Below are positions 23,916-36,791 of a DNA stretch of 64,000 bases, piece by piece. A program made the position numbers and the translations under genes. The stretch lies in contig CM026432.1 of assembly GCA_014871385.1 (NCBI GenBank), positions 5,249,669-5,313,668 on the forward strand, in the 5' to 3' direction. Position 1 is the first letter of the stretch. Every line of letters starts with the position of its first letter. Origin of the DNA: Ceratodon purpureus (taxonomy: Eukaryota > Streptophyta > Bryopsida > Pseudoditrichales > Ditrichaceae). The notes beneath the pieces are model-generated. The model did not search any database, had not been told where the DNA came from, and saw only the letters and a program-made list of their open reading frames with translations.

Positions 23916-24949
23916 TCACTCCGTCACCACCTTCGTCACGAGCTGGGTAGCAGCCGTGGCGGCCACACCCGGAACACCCAGCTGTGAAGTAGCAAAGTCT
24001 TGTGCAGCCTTCGTCACAGCACCCTGTACAGCGCCCTTGGCAACATCCCCGGCAGCATCCTTCACCTTCTGAGCATCGTCAGAGCTGGCAAGCTCCTTCC
24101 CACTCTCAATTAGGTTTTGGGCCCCCTCTTCACCATCACTACTCCTTCCCTCTCCCACCTCTGTTCCAGCAGATGAAGCCTGCCTTGCAACCTGGCTAGT
24201 AGCCTGCCTGGGAACCAACCTTCCCTCTCCCAACGTCGTTCCTCTTGACGACGCCTGCCTGATAGCCCTGTTGTCTCCCACTAGGTTCCCACCGGCTCCT
24301 TCTCCCAAGGGCGTTCCTCTATTCGCCGAGCCTCTCACACGTGAATTCTGGCCCACCTTGGTGCCTGTCCCTTCGTTCCCAGGAAACTGTGGAGCTGTAG
24401 CGCCCCTCTCTACCTTGTCACTTCCACGGAACGGCAATCCAGCGTGTGCAGGCCATACCGGCGCTGCGACGTCCAGTGTGAGTGATGCCCCGGCAGCTAC
24501 AAGTGCCACTAAAACCTTCGACCTGATCACCGAGCTTTCTTCCTGGCAATCAAGGTTAGCAGCACTTTAGCATTCTTCAAAGCTCATCATCTCTACCATC
24601 AGCTATGTCTAGTTTCACATGCATTTAATTTGGATCCGAGATATGACATATCAATTACCCCCAGCTGACATCTTTACAACGATGACATGAGATGGGAAAC
24701 ATGCTACACAAGTTGGAATGGGCACAAGTGATGCAGAAAAGGATTTCCTTCTAGACATGTTCTCACCTCAGGTTTATGACTTGCCCTGATTGCTACGCTT
24801 CTGTGGCTCTTCGAGATGGTGCGTATCCCAGGCAAGCTGACGGCACCCAGTTGCTCAACATGACTTCCAGATGCTCGAAATGCAACAGACGAAGATAACA
24901 TACTTGCAGGAGTCCCACACTTGACCACAGCCATTAAGCTCGTAAGCAC
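23916..24949 (-). CDS. Putative thylakoid-lumen protein with GT-x-x-GEG repeats, function unknown
   Basis: Two exons, 24949-24767 and 24542-23916, give 810 nt or 269 residues. The N-terminus is Ser/Arg-rich like a plastid transit peptide. It is followed by a hydrophobic stretch (about 71-92) ending in the AHA|GLPF site (93-95), so the sequence looks like a bipartite lumen-targeting signal. There is no twin arginine, which points to a Sec-type route. The mature part has four loose repeats containing GT[K/P/T/E][V/L]G[E/Q], with RQASS[R/A]G before two of them. It ends in an Ala/Val-rich helix-like tail without aromatic residues apart from one Phe. No known family was recognised. Intrinsic disorder is likely in the repeat part. 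Confidence 0.6.
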
Positions 24950-26330
24950 ACAACAATGATCAATTGCATGAGGTTCCTGATCAAATGATGCTTGAACATG
25001 CGCAATGCTGATCTATTTTCACGAAGTTCAGATGAGAATCGCCACGAACAAGTGCTCCACGTTCACCATGGCTGCATGCACGCGAGGATCAGGTGCAGAT
25101 GTCGGATCTCGATCGACCACAACGGAGCAATTCGACATGGTGCCGTGCATGCAGAGGCATGCATATTGAGTTGGGAAGAATCCACTTGGCAGAAGGAATT
25201 CGTATTGTGGATTGCAGAAGGAAACCGCGCATGGTGATTAGAAAGTTTCTGCTGTGGTGATGAACAGTGACGTAGTTGTGATGGCTTTCCTGAGTGGGGG
25301 TGGCTAAAGTGCGATGACTCATGGTGTGCATGGCTGCCTCTTGGCACTCAGGACTGCCTCCTCAACTGCAATTCATAAGTGTATTGTTGACCATAAAATG
25401 AATTATAATTAAAGCAAGGCATGTCAAATCATAATTTTGTGGAGGAAACTAGAGGTAGCCAGGTTGAGCAGCTTTTTTGAAGTATTATGTCAATAGAATA
25501 ATTTGGGACAAGTTTTGAATCTTATCAGAATGATAGAATTATTTGTAAACTCAATCTTCTTCTCATCTAAAATGTCACATGTTATCTCATGTTTTTCTTT
25601 GCCTTATTCATGTTTATTATTAGCACACTGTGGTTTGGTTTAAGGACATTAATTTTCATTGGTACAATCTCATGTTTCATTGTAATATGGATTGGGTCAC
25701 TAGCCTACTTTCTGAAATAAATAAGAAGACTTTACAAATGACTCTGATGTTAAATTAGTCGCACAATACATATTTTTGACAAAATAATAAAGATGATGTA
25801 GTTTTGATATTCATTTTCTGTACATGGTTGGAAAGGCTTTTTACATAATCAAATCATATTTCAAAACGCTACTTTTTACACCTTAAATTAAATATGAGAA
25901 TGTACATTTTTTGATGTAAGCAATTCACTCTAATCGCCTTGCAACAATCTCATGTTGGTGAATCCAAAATTGAACTCTTCTCAATCCTACCCTCATATCA
26001 AACGCACTTAGGTATCTCCTGTGAAATTAAATGAGGGTAGAATCAGGAACAGGTCAAGTTTGGGATGTTTTTCCTCAGTAATGGCACCGACCTTTGGTCT
26101 CTTTTGGGCTCCAAATCACAAGGTTGACAGAACTAGAACACAATATGTTGAGCTTCATTCTCTTGAATATCCAGCAATCAAAGAGCTGCAGCACTGAAAT
26201 ACAAGCAATTGTTTCACTACTATTTCAATAGTTAATCATTTTGGGAAAATTTATGACTTCCATTGTAGCCGAGCTTAAGTTTTCACAGGACATACTGATT
26301 CGGTTGCTTACCTTCACTTTAACAGCCCAT
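24950..26330. other. Spacer, presumed upstream region of the lumen protein gene
   Basis: The first few hundred bases are probably promoter and 5' UTR of the minus-strand gene ending at 24949. The rest is AT-rich. No convincing exon was recognised. Confidence 0.35.
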
Positions 26331-26757
26331 TCATTCCGTCTTCTTGTTACCATTAGCATGTTGCAGGTCAGAACTCTTTTGGACGTACTCTTGCTCCTTT
26401 TCCTCGTTCATGGGTGGCAAGCTGACTGGCATGTTATATTTCTGCAGATTTTCGAGGTCGTAGTCGCTAGGCATAAGGTCCTTGAGTGCACCCAATTCAC
26501 TCAGCATGTCGTCCAGCTTGTGATTCATTCCGGCCAACTTCTCAGCGCTCTCATACATATTCTGGTGTAGTTCATGTGAAGTCCACCGATTCAGTTGATT
26601 GTCAGTTACGAAAAATTTCCTCAAAAGATATTTTAATCTTGTCACAGCATTGAGCGTCGTAGTAATTGTTGATAACCAATTTCTTCATGTTTTTGAAGTG
26701 AACACACGACATTGCAGAATGAAAGAGTACCTGAATCTTTTCCTCATGAGTCTCCAT
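26331..26757 (-). CDS. Small coiled-coil protein, unknown (possibly the 3' part of a longer gene)
   Basis: A 27-nt exon (26757-26731, METHEEKIQ, then GTACTC) joins in frame to 26561-26331 after a CACCAG acceptor. This gives 85 residues ending in TGA. The product is hydrophilic and helix-prone (KLAGMNHKLDDMLSELGALKDLMPSDYDLENL) with a charged Gln/Lys/Asn-rich tail. The small first exon also begins right after an AG, so it may be an internal micro-exon of a longer minus-strand gene. Exon-like segments exist at 27130-27269 and 28122-28430, but they could not be joined. No family was recognised. Confidence 0.4.
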
Positions 26758-29700
26758 CTCAGAATGGAATTATTGGTTCTTTCTTCCGTCTTCTAAATCA
26801 CACAAGACCTGGCATCTGCTCATTCAATTAAACACGCAAATCACACATGAGAGACGATTCTTTCACATGTTCGTAGCCAAGAGGCACCAATTCGACCTCC
26901 ATTAATATGAACTTGTGCAAGTGAAAAATTAGTCATATCTGTGAAGCCACTTCACAAGGTGTGCAACATAAAAGGAATTCATGAATGCAGGAGGTATGAC
27001 TTATGTGGGCGAAGTAGGGGGTGAGGATATTGATGACAGTTTTAACGGTTTGTTCACAGGTGTGTTCCCAGCCCTAGCGTGACACAGTTCTCTGGCCCAG
27101 TCAGAGAACAAAATGCATGTTGATACAGTTAATGCTAATTTACACAAAGTCTCGACGAATATATTTGACGAGTTATCGTGGTTTTGAATTTAGATGAGCA
27201 AGAAATTGGCGACGACTGGACATTTGTAACTAGTTCATCGTGGTACTCTTCGTGGTCTGGCACCTCACCCTGTTAAATCGAGGAAATTACAATTAGACGA
27301 CGTAGAACACAAATTCTCGGTCACACTCTTGCAATGACATAGCTTCTGTTGTTTTTCAATGAGTTTACTTCGACTCAAAGGAGATTAAATGAAAGGGATA
27401 GACACATATCTCCGGACTCATATGTTTCGCTTGAGGATCTCCAATTTTGTGAGAGTTCAACAACAGAGAAGGGTGTAAATTACCTGGAGGGAGCTCTTGC
27501 TGAGGAATCCTCACGTCCGTTTGGGTAGCTGAGAAGATCAAATAGTCAAAAAGTCCCTAAATCTACTATGTCAGTCTGTCTTCCCTTGATAATGATTCCT
27601 GTGGCAATGTTTAATCATCCCAGGACACTGATGTCTTTTCCACAATTTTACAGCCGTGGTGCATCACGCCCATTGAGCTTCTATTTTGTAACGCTCACGA
27701 GGAGGTTTACATCGAAGGTATGAGGCTTGGCGTGCTTGATGCTGGTGTGCATTCGGATGATATGGTGGCTGAAACACAAGTTTCTCATATTCTTTTGAAA
27801 ATTCCTTTGATGTGGAAGCTGTGTGGTTTAGGAAATTCTATTCTACAACAACTACGAAATCTCTTGCTCTGATCAATTCCTGTCTCCAAGAAGCAAATAG
27901 GTGAAATTCAATTCAATAAATTTCACAATATGAGAATTTCAGTCACTTACCTTGTGAAGAGCTAGAATGAGGTTTCAAAGTACAGTGGCAGGGAATGGGT
28001 TATCAACCATGGTCATGACATCCCTTGGTGCTCACAAGTTCAATCCTGCAAGTGATGGCACCAGAAGGACGTCAGTTCAGACTGAGCATGCCAGAGAAGA
28101 TAGGAACAGATAAGATGATCATCAATACAGTATGTGAAGCTGGAACAGTTCCTGCAGGCTGTGCATAACATATGGAAACCCATGCTTTGGGAAGTGATGC
28201 ATCTTTAATTTCCTCACAAAAGCTTTTGCACCAGCTGGGCCCTGGCGATTCTCAGGCCTGGGACCTGGCTCTTCCTTATGCTCATGCTGTTCTCCGTACT
28301 CCACTTTGTCAGCTATTTCTGTAAGAAGAGCAGTACCCTTCACTACAATTGCCTGTCTCAGATAATATGGCCTAGGCCCTAGCTTCCTGGGGAAGTCTGC
28401 AACACGCTCTTCGGATTCTGATCTGCCTTTTCATGAATTACGGTGACGCACTGACGGTGACCTGGTGGCGTTAAGAGACAGGAGTGTTGACACATAGCCC
28501 TAGGTTTATTAACCTACGGATCATAAGTGTGCCACGAATTTAAAGCTTAAGGAGGCGTACAGTTTGCAGGATACCGTACTAATTTGTTGATGAATTCATC
28601 GGCCGTATTTGATATCAAATGAAGACCAGGTCTTCAGAGGAGCTTAATGCTGAACCTTTGGGATGTACAATAAACCTTGGATTTAAGTATCTCAGATCTG
28701 AAACGGTTCCGATGTTGAGCATGAAGACATCAATATTAGCTTCGAAATTCCACTGCTGACTCATATACTCAGTGACTTTTATTTGCCTTCAGATAATTAA
28801 ATCAAAGATCCTAGGAAAATTTTCTTAGGAAGTAGGCTCACTTCTTACGTCATATTATTTTGCCTGTGTGCTTTGTTTCAAAAGGAAATAATGCTAAATC
28901 GTTACAAAATGCAGACCATGTTTTCACCTTACAGAGAACCTGCAAGCAAGCAACCCAGCAAATTAGGTATGATAGTAGGAAACACAGATACAGTGATGAA
29001 CTTCTCTTCGTGGAGAACAAGAACTCGGAACACTAAAGCGCAGAAGAGACCAAAACACTGACAGGAACAGAGTTCTAGTGCGGAGAAAGGCCCAGGTGGT
29101 GTATTACCTCAAGGCAAAACCTAGAGGATGTCTTCTTCATCGTCCGCTTTCAGGGGAGTACAGTACTTCCAAATTTTCATAGAGTCCAGAAGCAATTTAA
29201 CTGATGCAATAAAAATGAAAATCTCATATCTATCTTAGGATGTGCAGCATGTGCTGATGAACTTCAAAGTCCAGATTATTATGTAAGTAATTTGTACACT
29301 GTTGACAGAACTAGCGGCTTCTCATACGTGCGAAGTCCGTTACTCAAGTGTGTAGACTACGGGCAGTTGTCCACAACCGCCAGGTTAAGGGCATTACAAT
29401 TGATTGCACCATCCGTGCCAAAATTATGAATTACTGAGACAGTAACCAGGTTCATCGAGATAAGATATTCCCACAGAGCTCAATCTGTCGACTGTTGACT
29501 TGAAAACCACATCAATACCGGACCCACCCAGGTTCCATGCTCCAACAGTGAACCCCATACCTCACTCAGGAGCATCCAAGACTACATTTAGGAATAGCGG
29601 TGTCCTGTTTGAACGAACGACACCGGCGTGCTATCTGAACTGCACTTCTCTCGGGGCCCATCATATCTTGTTGCAGCAGCATTGACGTTCACCCGAACTC

Positions 29701-30150
29701 TGTGATCTCATTTCATTGGTAGTGCTGTGGAAGCGGATCGAACTATACTTCCAGGTGAGTACCTGAGCTGCATGCTTCCAAACCTGGTTTAGCAACTTAC
29801 CTGGTATTTGTTTTGATATTCAGTAGAACCAACTCCTTGTGCTTGCAATCGATTTAAAACTATACTTTCACGGTTCAAGGTGGTAATCCTCTGTAATGCT
29901 CCACTTATCTGAATCAAGAGTAACCGGCATTGTTTAGCATGCTGACAGGTTCTTTCTTACTGTTACTCTGTATTACATTTCTGCTTCTCAAGAAATATAT
30001 GGCGGTGAACTATTGTAGCTTGTGGTACTTTGCTGGGTATGAAATGTCATTGTATCTGTATCACTTGATCGACATTCGATCGTTGCTATTTTGATCCTCT
30101 TGATTAGAGTGTTCAGCTATCGTCTGGGATGGAGTTGAAATTATCAAGTC
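26758..30150. other. Unresolved region with exon-like fragments, mostly minus strand
   Basis: Several minus-strand pieces look coding but do not assemble. 27269 downward follows an AACAG acceptor (starts GEVPDHEEYHDE). 28430-28122 is an open frame with DFPRKLGPRPYYLRQ and ADKVEYGEQHEHKEE. 29200-29121 follows a CATCAG acceptor (LLLDSMKIWKYCTPLKADD, stop). 29685-29590 has an ATG start (MLLQQDMMGPERSAVQIARR). They could be one broken gene or several remnants. No family was identified. Confidence 0.3.
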
Positions 30151-30206
30151 AGTATTGAGCAATGACTTGCTTGTTGCAGCGCAGACAGGACATCTTAATC
30201 GCGAAC

Positions 30207-31262
30207 ATGGCGACTGGAACTGCATCACGAGAGCACAATGGCTACATTGCACTTCTGCTTCTCTGCGTCGTTCTCACCACGTTCAGCCACTCAGCCATGG
30301 CGCAGTGCAGTGCAGCTGAAAGTGCTGCGTTGCTGAAGTTCAAATCCGTGCTTGTCGATACCAGTGGAGACCTTGCAACGTGGGGTCCAGCCGGTGCCAA
30401 CTGCTGCAGCTGGAGGGTAATCTCACCACATCAAATAACCCAGCTTTCTCCTCATTTTTCCGATACGGACTCATAAACTCTTGTTCTATATCTCTTGACC
30501 CAAGTTTCAAGCCACACATGGGACTAACCAGTTGGTTGTCACCCATCGCAGGGGATTAAGTGCAGTGCGACAGGAGTTGAAGCCATAGACTTGGCCTCAA
30601 CCGCACCCGCTCTAAACAGCGCCGTCGAACTCGACCCCCAAAACGCCGAAGCCAGCAGCAACATTGCCGGGGATGCTCTCGCCGCGCTCCCTCAGCTATC
30701 AAGCATCCGCACAGATGGGATAACCTGGCCGGGGCCCGTTCCTCTCCGCCAGCTATCCAAAGTCCCCCTTCGCGAACTCGTGATCAGAAACGCTCCGGGA
30801 GGTCACCTCCCCAGCGACATCGGCACCTTCGGCGGGACTCTAGAGAGGCTCGTCGTCACCGGCACAAACTACAAAACTGGTTTGCCGTCCTCTGTCTGCA
30901 AGCTCACTAAACTCAAGTTCTTAGAGGTCTCATCAACTGGCATGCCTAGTCTCGGCCCATCGTGCTTGGGGAAGATCACTAGCCTCGAGGAAGTGCGCAT
31001 GCAGAACAACCACAAGGTCACTGGTGGGCTCCCCGTGTGGCTCACCTCCTTGCCCAACCTCAAGGTGCTCGATCTCTCCAACAACGCGCATTCCGGCAAC
31101 ATTCCTGTCCAGTACGGGAAGCTGGCCAATGTGGACCTCCATCTGGGCGGCAATCATCTGGCCAGCCGCATTCCTGCAGGTCTGAGTGGCAAGCCGGAGG
31201 CTACTTTCCGTCCTGGCAATGAGAAGCTCTGCGGTGCACCGCTCGGAGAATGCCCAGTGTAA
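30207..31262 (+). CDS. Secreted leucine-rich-repeat protein (PGIP/receptor-like protein type, no kinase)
   Basis: Two exons, 30207-30416 and 30552-31262, give 921 nt or 306 residues. The ATG at 30207 precedes a signal peptide (hydrophobic core YIALLLLCVVLTTF, cleavage near AMAQ). An LRRNT_2-type cap follows, with LLKFKS, W and a CC pair before WRGIKC. About five to six plant-type LRRs follow, with LERLVV, LKFLEVSSTG, LEEVRMQNN and LKVLDLSNNAHSGNIP. The C-terminal cap reads NEKLCGAPLGEC. There is no membrane helix or kinase, so an apoplastic role resembling polygalacturonase-inhibitor or small receptor-like LRR proteins is inferred. The exact ligand is unknown. Confidence 0.75.
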
Positions 31263-32792
31263 GCATGCATCGATCTCAAAACATGGATCGATCTCGATTC
31301 AGAAGAGCGGCAACATACTCTGGACTGTAATGACATTACTATAATGCTTTTCTTTGATTTTCGTACTCGAGCTTCTGTCATCACAGGAGTGAAGTGTAAC
31401 ATCTATTTACTTCTATAGCATAATATATCTGTTTTTGCTCGAGTCAGGTGGTCCTGCACCGTCGAGATTACATGAATTGTCGTAATGTGAGCTTGTTTGT
31501 TCTTCATAGATTGGCAGTGATCTGTGTTCTTTTTTAAAAATCTGTGGACCTTTTTTTTAATTTGTGGATGACCAAGTTTGTCATTGAGTCTGCTTTAGCT
31601 GTACTCCTCAGTTCGGATCAATTCTCACCTCATTAGGATTCATTGGCTCCCTTCCCCGGCCCCCTCAATTATCATTCAGATGTCTTTCAGTCATAAGTTT
31701 TCTTTCTAAAGTAAGTCTATCTCGTGAGAAGCACGGATTTGATTTTTGTTAGAAGTTGGTTGTTAGGCCTGATATCCGCCATCGCGCCTTATGCCACATG
31801 CCCTGGCATATGCAGTGAAGCATGACACCGGACACCTTAATGTGGAATTAAGATGTTAAAGAGGGTAGCGAAAGAAATCTTTCAGACGCTTAAATTGTAC
31901 CTCGGACAATTAAATTTTTAATAATACAAAGCACGATTTACCCCTAAACGCCTAAACGACCAAAAACTGGTCGTTTTCATTTTTCCAAGTTCCATAACTG
32001 TCATCTAAATGACAATTTTTCATCCTTTTTTTTTCACGTGGTGAAGTTGAGAGAGATCTATTTAACCTCATTAAAAAATTCTCAAAATAATAATTTCATG
32101 AATTTTGGTGCCTCCATAAAGTCAAAAAGATCAATACCATGTGTGTATTCAAAAATTCCTTGATATAGACAGCTGAAACACATTTTTGACTATCGGGATG
32201 ATCTTTTTTGCAGTTGAGGTGAACTAAGGAAATGTAGTTTGGCAAATCTGTTTTCCAGTCGAGTTTAAAATTTTGAAAAATATCTAAAATTGAGTGATTT
32301 ATAGCTGGTATGAGATGAAGGGGTATAGCCGTGGCTACTTCTTGAATTTCCATGGTTTTAGGTTTTTTCATCATATTTTTGAATTAAAACATAATTTTTG
32401 AGCACGGTAACTAATATAAGGTTTTTGGTTGTCATATTCATTTATTGTAAATATTTCATACTTTTTTAGTATAACCTATATTTGATATGAATTTTCTTTG
32501 ATTGTTTTGATTTGAAAATTTATATTAATTACATTTTGAAACATCTAATTTTGATAAAATTATTTCTTCTAGATAACATGTGTATCTAGCTAAGAAAAGT
32601 TTAAAATTCATATTTTACATTATTTATAGTAGCAAAATAGAGCATTCAAAGTCAAAGTCTATTTCCGTGGTCATAGGCTCAGGCATTTGGGGGTTAAGTT
32701 GCGACATGATGTAGCCCATTGATTTATTGCTTTACTACTCGTCCATTTCAAAAGTCGGAAGCCTTAGAGTGCTTAAACCGCTAATCCCAACT
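31263..32792. other. AT-rich spacer
   Basis: Holds the 3' UTR of the LRR gene and AT-rich sequence. No further gene or element was recognised. Confidence 0.4.
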
Positions 32793-32990
32793 CAATGCCA
32801 AGGTTACCTCTTTGTCTCCAAATTCGGAGTCAAAAGGAACCTGACTATTGCTGTGATTCACAGTGCACTCCGAGAGAGGTGGACCTTACAGGATTAGGGT
32901 TCCAAATGGTGGAGAGTGTGTCCCCGCTTTATATTCCCAAACTCCCGGTTTAACAAGTGTAGAACTCCCACCGGATACCAACACTTGCCA
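32793..32990. repeat. Dispersed repeat, copy 2 (uninterrupted)
   Basis: Collinear with 20565-20705 plus 21055-21095, and lacking the MITE found there. The conserved block GGTGGAGAGTGTGTCCCCGC is followed by TTTATATTCCCAAACTCCCGG. It may be an LTR fragment; orientation and type are uncertain. Confidence 0.55.
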
Positions 32991-33687
32991 AGAGTTGAGA
33001 TAATCTTCCCTATGAGGGACTGTTACATGTTGTACGAGTCCTCCCTCAAGTGTGTCTCTTACGTCTCCCAAGCTACGTTACCACCCCAGTAATTACCTAC
33101 AGGTAACTGTGTTCCAGAGAACCCACCAACCGACAGAGTTCGTTTTTGTAGCTGTAATATGAAGCAGAGTACAATCGTCCAGTCACTACCAAACAAGATA
33201 GGCTTTGAACTCCGAAAAGCACACATCAGATACAACGTTCGAGGGACTAACCACCTAAAAGACGTAGTCAAAATGCCATATTCTCCACAAGTGTAATGAA
33301 AAATACTAGAAAAGCACATTCACATTCGAAAAATTCCATGCAGAACAAGTGAAATATGGTAAAACGTCGAAAGTTGAATAACCACTAGCTCACTTAAAAG
33401 TGAATTCTTCAGAACATCCACTGCTACAAAATCTTTACTGTAATGCAAAGTTACCCTGACTCAAGGTCTTGTATCCAGCAGGGCTTCCAGTTCCCTTGCA
33501 TGAGGAAGCGCTTATGGTTGGGAACTAGAAAGAATATCGGCTACTATAGCAGCCCCCAAACTGAGATTTCTCACCTAGTTTTTAGCTGGAGAACAAAATC
33601 TGCTCAAAATGCCAGCCTCCAAAAGATGTCGCTTACAAGAATTCTAATTGGTGAGTTGCACCAAACCAGTCTTAAGATCCAGTTGAA
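32991..33687. other. Spacer and 3' flank of the plastid membrane protein gene
   Basis: Short ORFs on both strands without family features. The part next to 33688 probably holds the 3' UTR of the minus-strand gene. Confidence 0.35.
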
Positions 33688-35364
33688 TCAGAATATTTTC
33701 TTCAAAAATCTAGAAAGGGCACGACCTTTCGGCCTCCACCACTCCATGTAATCTGCATAAGCCTCGACTATATGTTCCCCAAGTTCATTTAACTTGTTCA
33801 TAGAAAAATCCTTAGCGCCAGCTGCCGCCTGTCCGCTTGTCACATAGACCGTGATCTCAGATCGTTTTGTTGATACCGTCTCCTCCAATTCAGCCAACTT
33901 CGACCCTACTAATAACTTCGTTTTCTCTGGTAGCGTGCCATCTTTTGCGTCCTTGTATAAAGCCAAGGTTGTAGCACTGAGTTGGGCTCTCTGACTCGCT
34001 GTCTTTTCAGCTACTACACGACTTAACTCAGCTGCTCGACAACATTGTCGGATTATCAGACCGGTACTTAGTGGACCCAAAATCCATAATGGAAGCAGAT
34101 CTTGTGACACTGACATTCCAAAAATTAATGTCACCAGCAAGAAAAAAGGGACACTGCACAAACAAAACCAGCAGACACATTGTGAAAAAAGTCGTTAGTT
34201 CATACCACTCTGTAACATTATTACCGGTTTTTTATACGAACAAACCAACCAAAAAAATTAAATTAAAAATTAAATCAAAAACTGGACTACCCTATTATCA
34301 CCTCCAATTAATAATTATATTTATGTCTTCACATAGCGGCACCACAACTCCAGCACATTGTCATTCTTGACGCATACCTCATGAATTCAGTCAGGAACCA
34401 AACAGCAGAGTGAACTTACAAAATAGCAAGAGGCCACTTAATCCAGGGATCTGACGTCCGCCACCACCTCGATCCATGCGCGCTCAATGACGAAGACTTC
34501 AAGTCCGTGATCAACTGCTTAGCATCAAGGTTTTTTACCTTCTCTTGAGCGTCTTGATATCCTAGTTTAGCACTTTCCAATACACCACGATCACGCAAGT
34601 CTTTAAGTCCTTCCTGAAAGCCTTGCAAAGAATCAACCAACATCTGTTTCAAATGCTCGTTTCCTTGCAACCCTAACGATGAGTCTGTGGCTTCAACTGC
34701 AGATTCGGTGGATGGTTCTGCGGAAATTTCCTGCTCGCCACTGCTATCATGGTCAGCAGTGACCATCTGCAACGACAGAGCATGTAGTCTTTGCAACCGC
34801 ACGAAATCCCTGCTTCTTGAACTCAGGAAACTACTACCACTGCAACAGAGTAAGTCTTCGTTAGGTCATACTATCACACAAATAGGTACTTGTAAAGTGC
34901 TAAGGACTGCAAAGATGAATGCTATCAATGCATTGTACTCCAACATTGAAGGCTGCCAGATCAAGCGAAGCCTAGCATAAAAAACTTGGGATAAAGAGAA
35001 TTTCTAACCAAGAAAGATGCTGGGTTCCGCATATCTTCCGAGTTTTAGTTGTAACTACGTCAGAAATTGTAGAAGAGGAAGCTCGGGCTTGGCAGCGTGT
35101 CAATGGAGCAGCTACTGCTACGGGTTGCAAGCTGCTGGCACCCTGCCAAAGTAACGCCCGGAAGCTTATGAAATATGTAGGATTTGAAAAAAGGTGTAGA
35201 ACATTTGCATAGGTGTTTTAGTAAGAAAGTCAATGCTCACATAATGTCATTTCAACAGTGCTAAGTGAATGAAAAGATACACTGAAAATGACAACAATCA
35301 TCATGGACGATCCAGAACAGAAAAGAATATCACATACCAATGCTCGAAGATTCAACAATGCCAT
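33688..35364 (-). CDS. Plastid-targeted membrane protein, unknown function
   Basis: Four exons, 35364-35338 (nine codons, MALLNLRAL), 35142-35009, 34839-34420 and 34153-33688, give 1047 nt or 348 residues. The N-terminal 70 residues are rich in Ser, Arg, Thr and Ala with few acids, like a plastid transit peptide. Next come an acidic Ser/Glu-rich segment and a helical charged region (about 120-165). Two closely spaced hydrophobic segments lie at about 185-230, around LAILFVPFFLLVTLIFGM and LLPLWILGPLSTGLII. An Ala/Lys-rich helical tail follows. It could sit in the envelope or thylakoid. The first ATG was chosen because it alone keeps frame through exon 2. No family name is offered. Confidence 0.6.
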
Positions 35365-36791
35365 TCTTCAAAATTTGATGCAGCAGCTCAATAATGTGGT
35401 TCCCAACCATTAACTACACCCTGCAGAGAACGATTCATTCGCAATATACATGGTTGAGTACGTCTCTACGTCACAGAACTTAACCCCTGCAGCACACCAA
35501 TCTTCCTCAATTCTTCCACAGCACCGCTAATGTGACACTGACACAAGATACACCCGCTGTGGAGCTCGGCTTAACACAACAGAACAATATGTTTCGTTTC
35601 AAAATTCTGCAGCGAGGCATTTGCTCTTGAACTTTCGACAAGCTCAACAGCCTCTCTTAAAGAGAAGCTCCAATAAAACAAACGCTAAATAGCCTATAAA
35701 ATCTTCTACATCTGCTAGCAAGAGCGATACACTTAGCAAGCTGCGCTCTCCAGAAACTCCAGTAAACGCAAATTCAGCCGCACTTCTACACGTAATTCGA
35801 ACCTCACAATTTCACCAAAAACACCAATACTCGCTCCCTACGAGATTCCCATTCAAAACCAACACACAAAATGCCGCCTAAAATCCTCACTCCTAAATCC
35901 AACACACATTACAGCTCCCAACACCTCCCACCGACAACTCTCCCAACACCTCCCTCATCAAAAATTCACAAAAAACCTCCTCCAATTCCACCACCACCGC
36001 CAATCAAACCACCTCCCCTCCACACCGAGCCAACAACCACAAACGCAAACACGCTCCACACACCAATAACCTCCCAATTGAAACGCCATCAGAAACCCTC
36101 ACACACCAACACTAAACCCCGGAATTCCCTTCCAACAATAACCTCTCAACAACACCAACACGCAACCAAACCAGTAACAAAACCATTCCCCGTGAGACGC
36201 AACCCTAACCGAGCTCTCCAATCAAACCGATTAAACGCTCCCAAGCAGAAACAAAAACCGCACGAGGCGAGGCTCCCAGGGGCGGCGGAAGAGAGACGGC
36301 CTACCAGTGTGTGCCCGGGCGGGAGGTGGAGCTGCGCGCGAGACGGAGCGTCGGCCACATGATGGTAGTTCGCCTCAAATGTGGTTCCCGTCCTCCTTCG
36401 CCATCGCCATCGCCGGAAACCTCAACTCAGCACTGCAAACACTGTTTCTTCGACGCCGGACTCTCAACGTCGGTTTCACTCTCTCCCTTCTCTTCTCTTC
36501 TCTTCTCTCCTCTTCCTCTCTCTCTCTCTCCCTGTGAGGCGTCTCTCTGGATAACGGGATGAAGATCATGGATGCACGCGGATGAAGATCATGCATTCAG
36601 GATGGTTCATCCAAGGATGAGTGGGATAATTGATGAAGGATGATGAACATGCGGATGGTGTGGATGAATGTTGGGGATTGTTGGTTGGTGGTGGATGATG
36701 ATGGTGATGAGATGGTGAGATGGTGTTTCGGGGGATGGGGTTGGGGATGGATGAGATTGGGGTGGGCGGCGAGGGGTTTTCTGTGGATGCG
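35365..36791. other. Upstream region of the plastid membrane protein gene; A/C-rich, then microsatellite
   Basis: 35870-36240 is A/C-rich (T/G-rich on the strand of the neighbouring gene), then GC-rich. A CTCTTCTCTT/TCTCTC run lies at about 36480-36535 and a GATG-rich stretch at about 36560-36760. Long ORFs here are compositional. No gene was supported. Confidence 0.4.

Noticed and set aside
35871..36362. 163-codon Pro/Thr-rich ORF
   Set aside because: It reflects A/C-skewed DNA upstream of the minus-strand gene. It has no signal peptide, no domain and no splice context.
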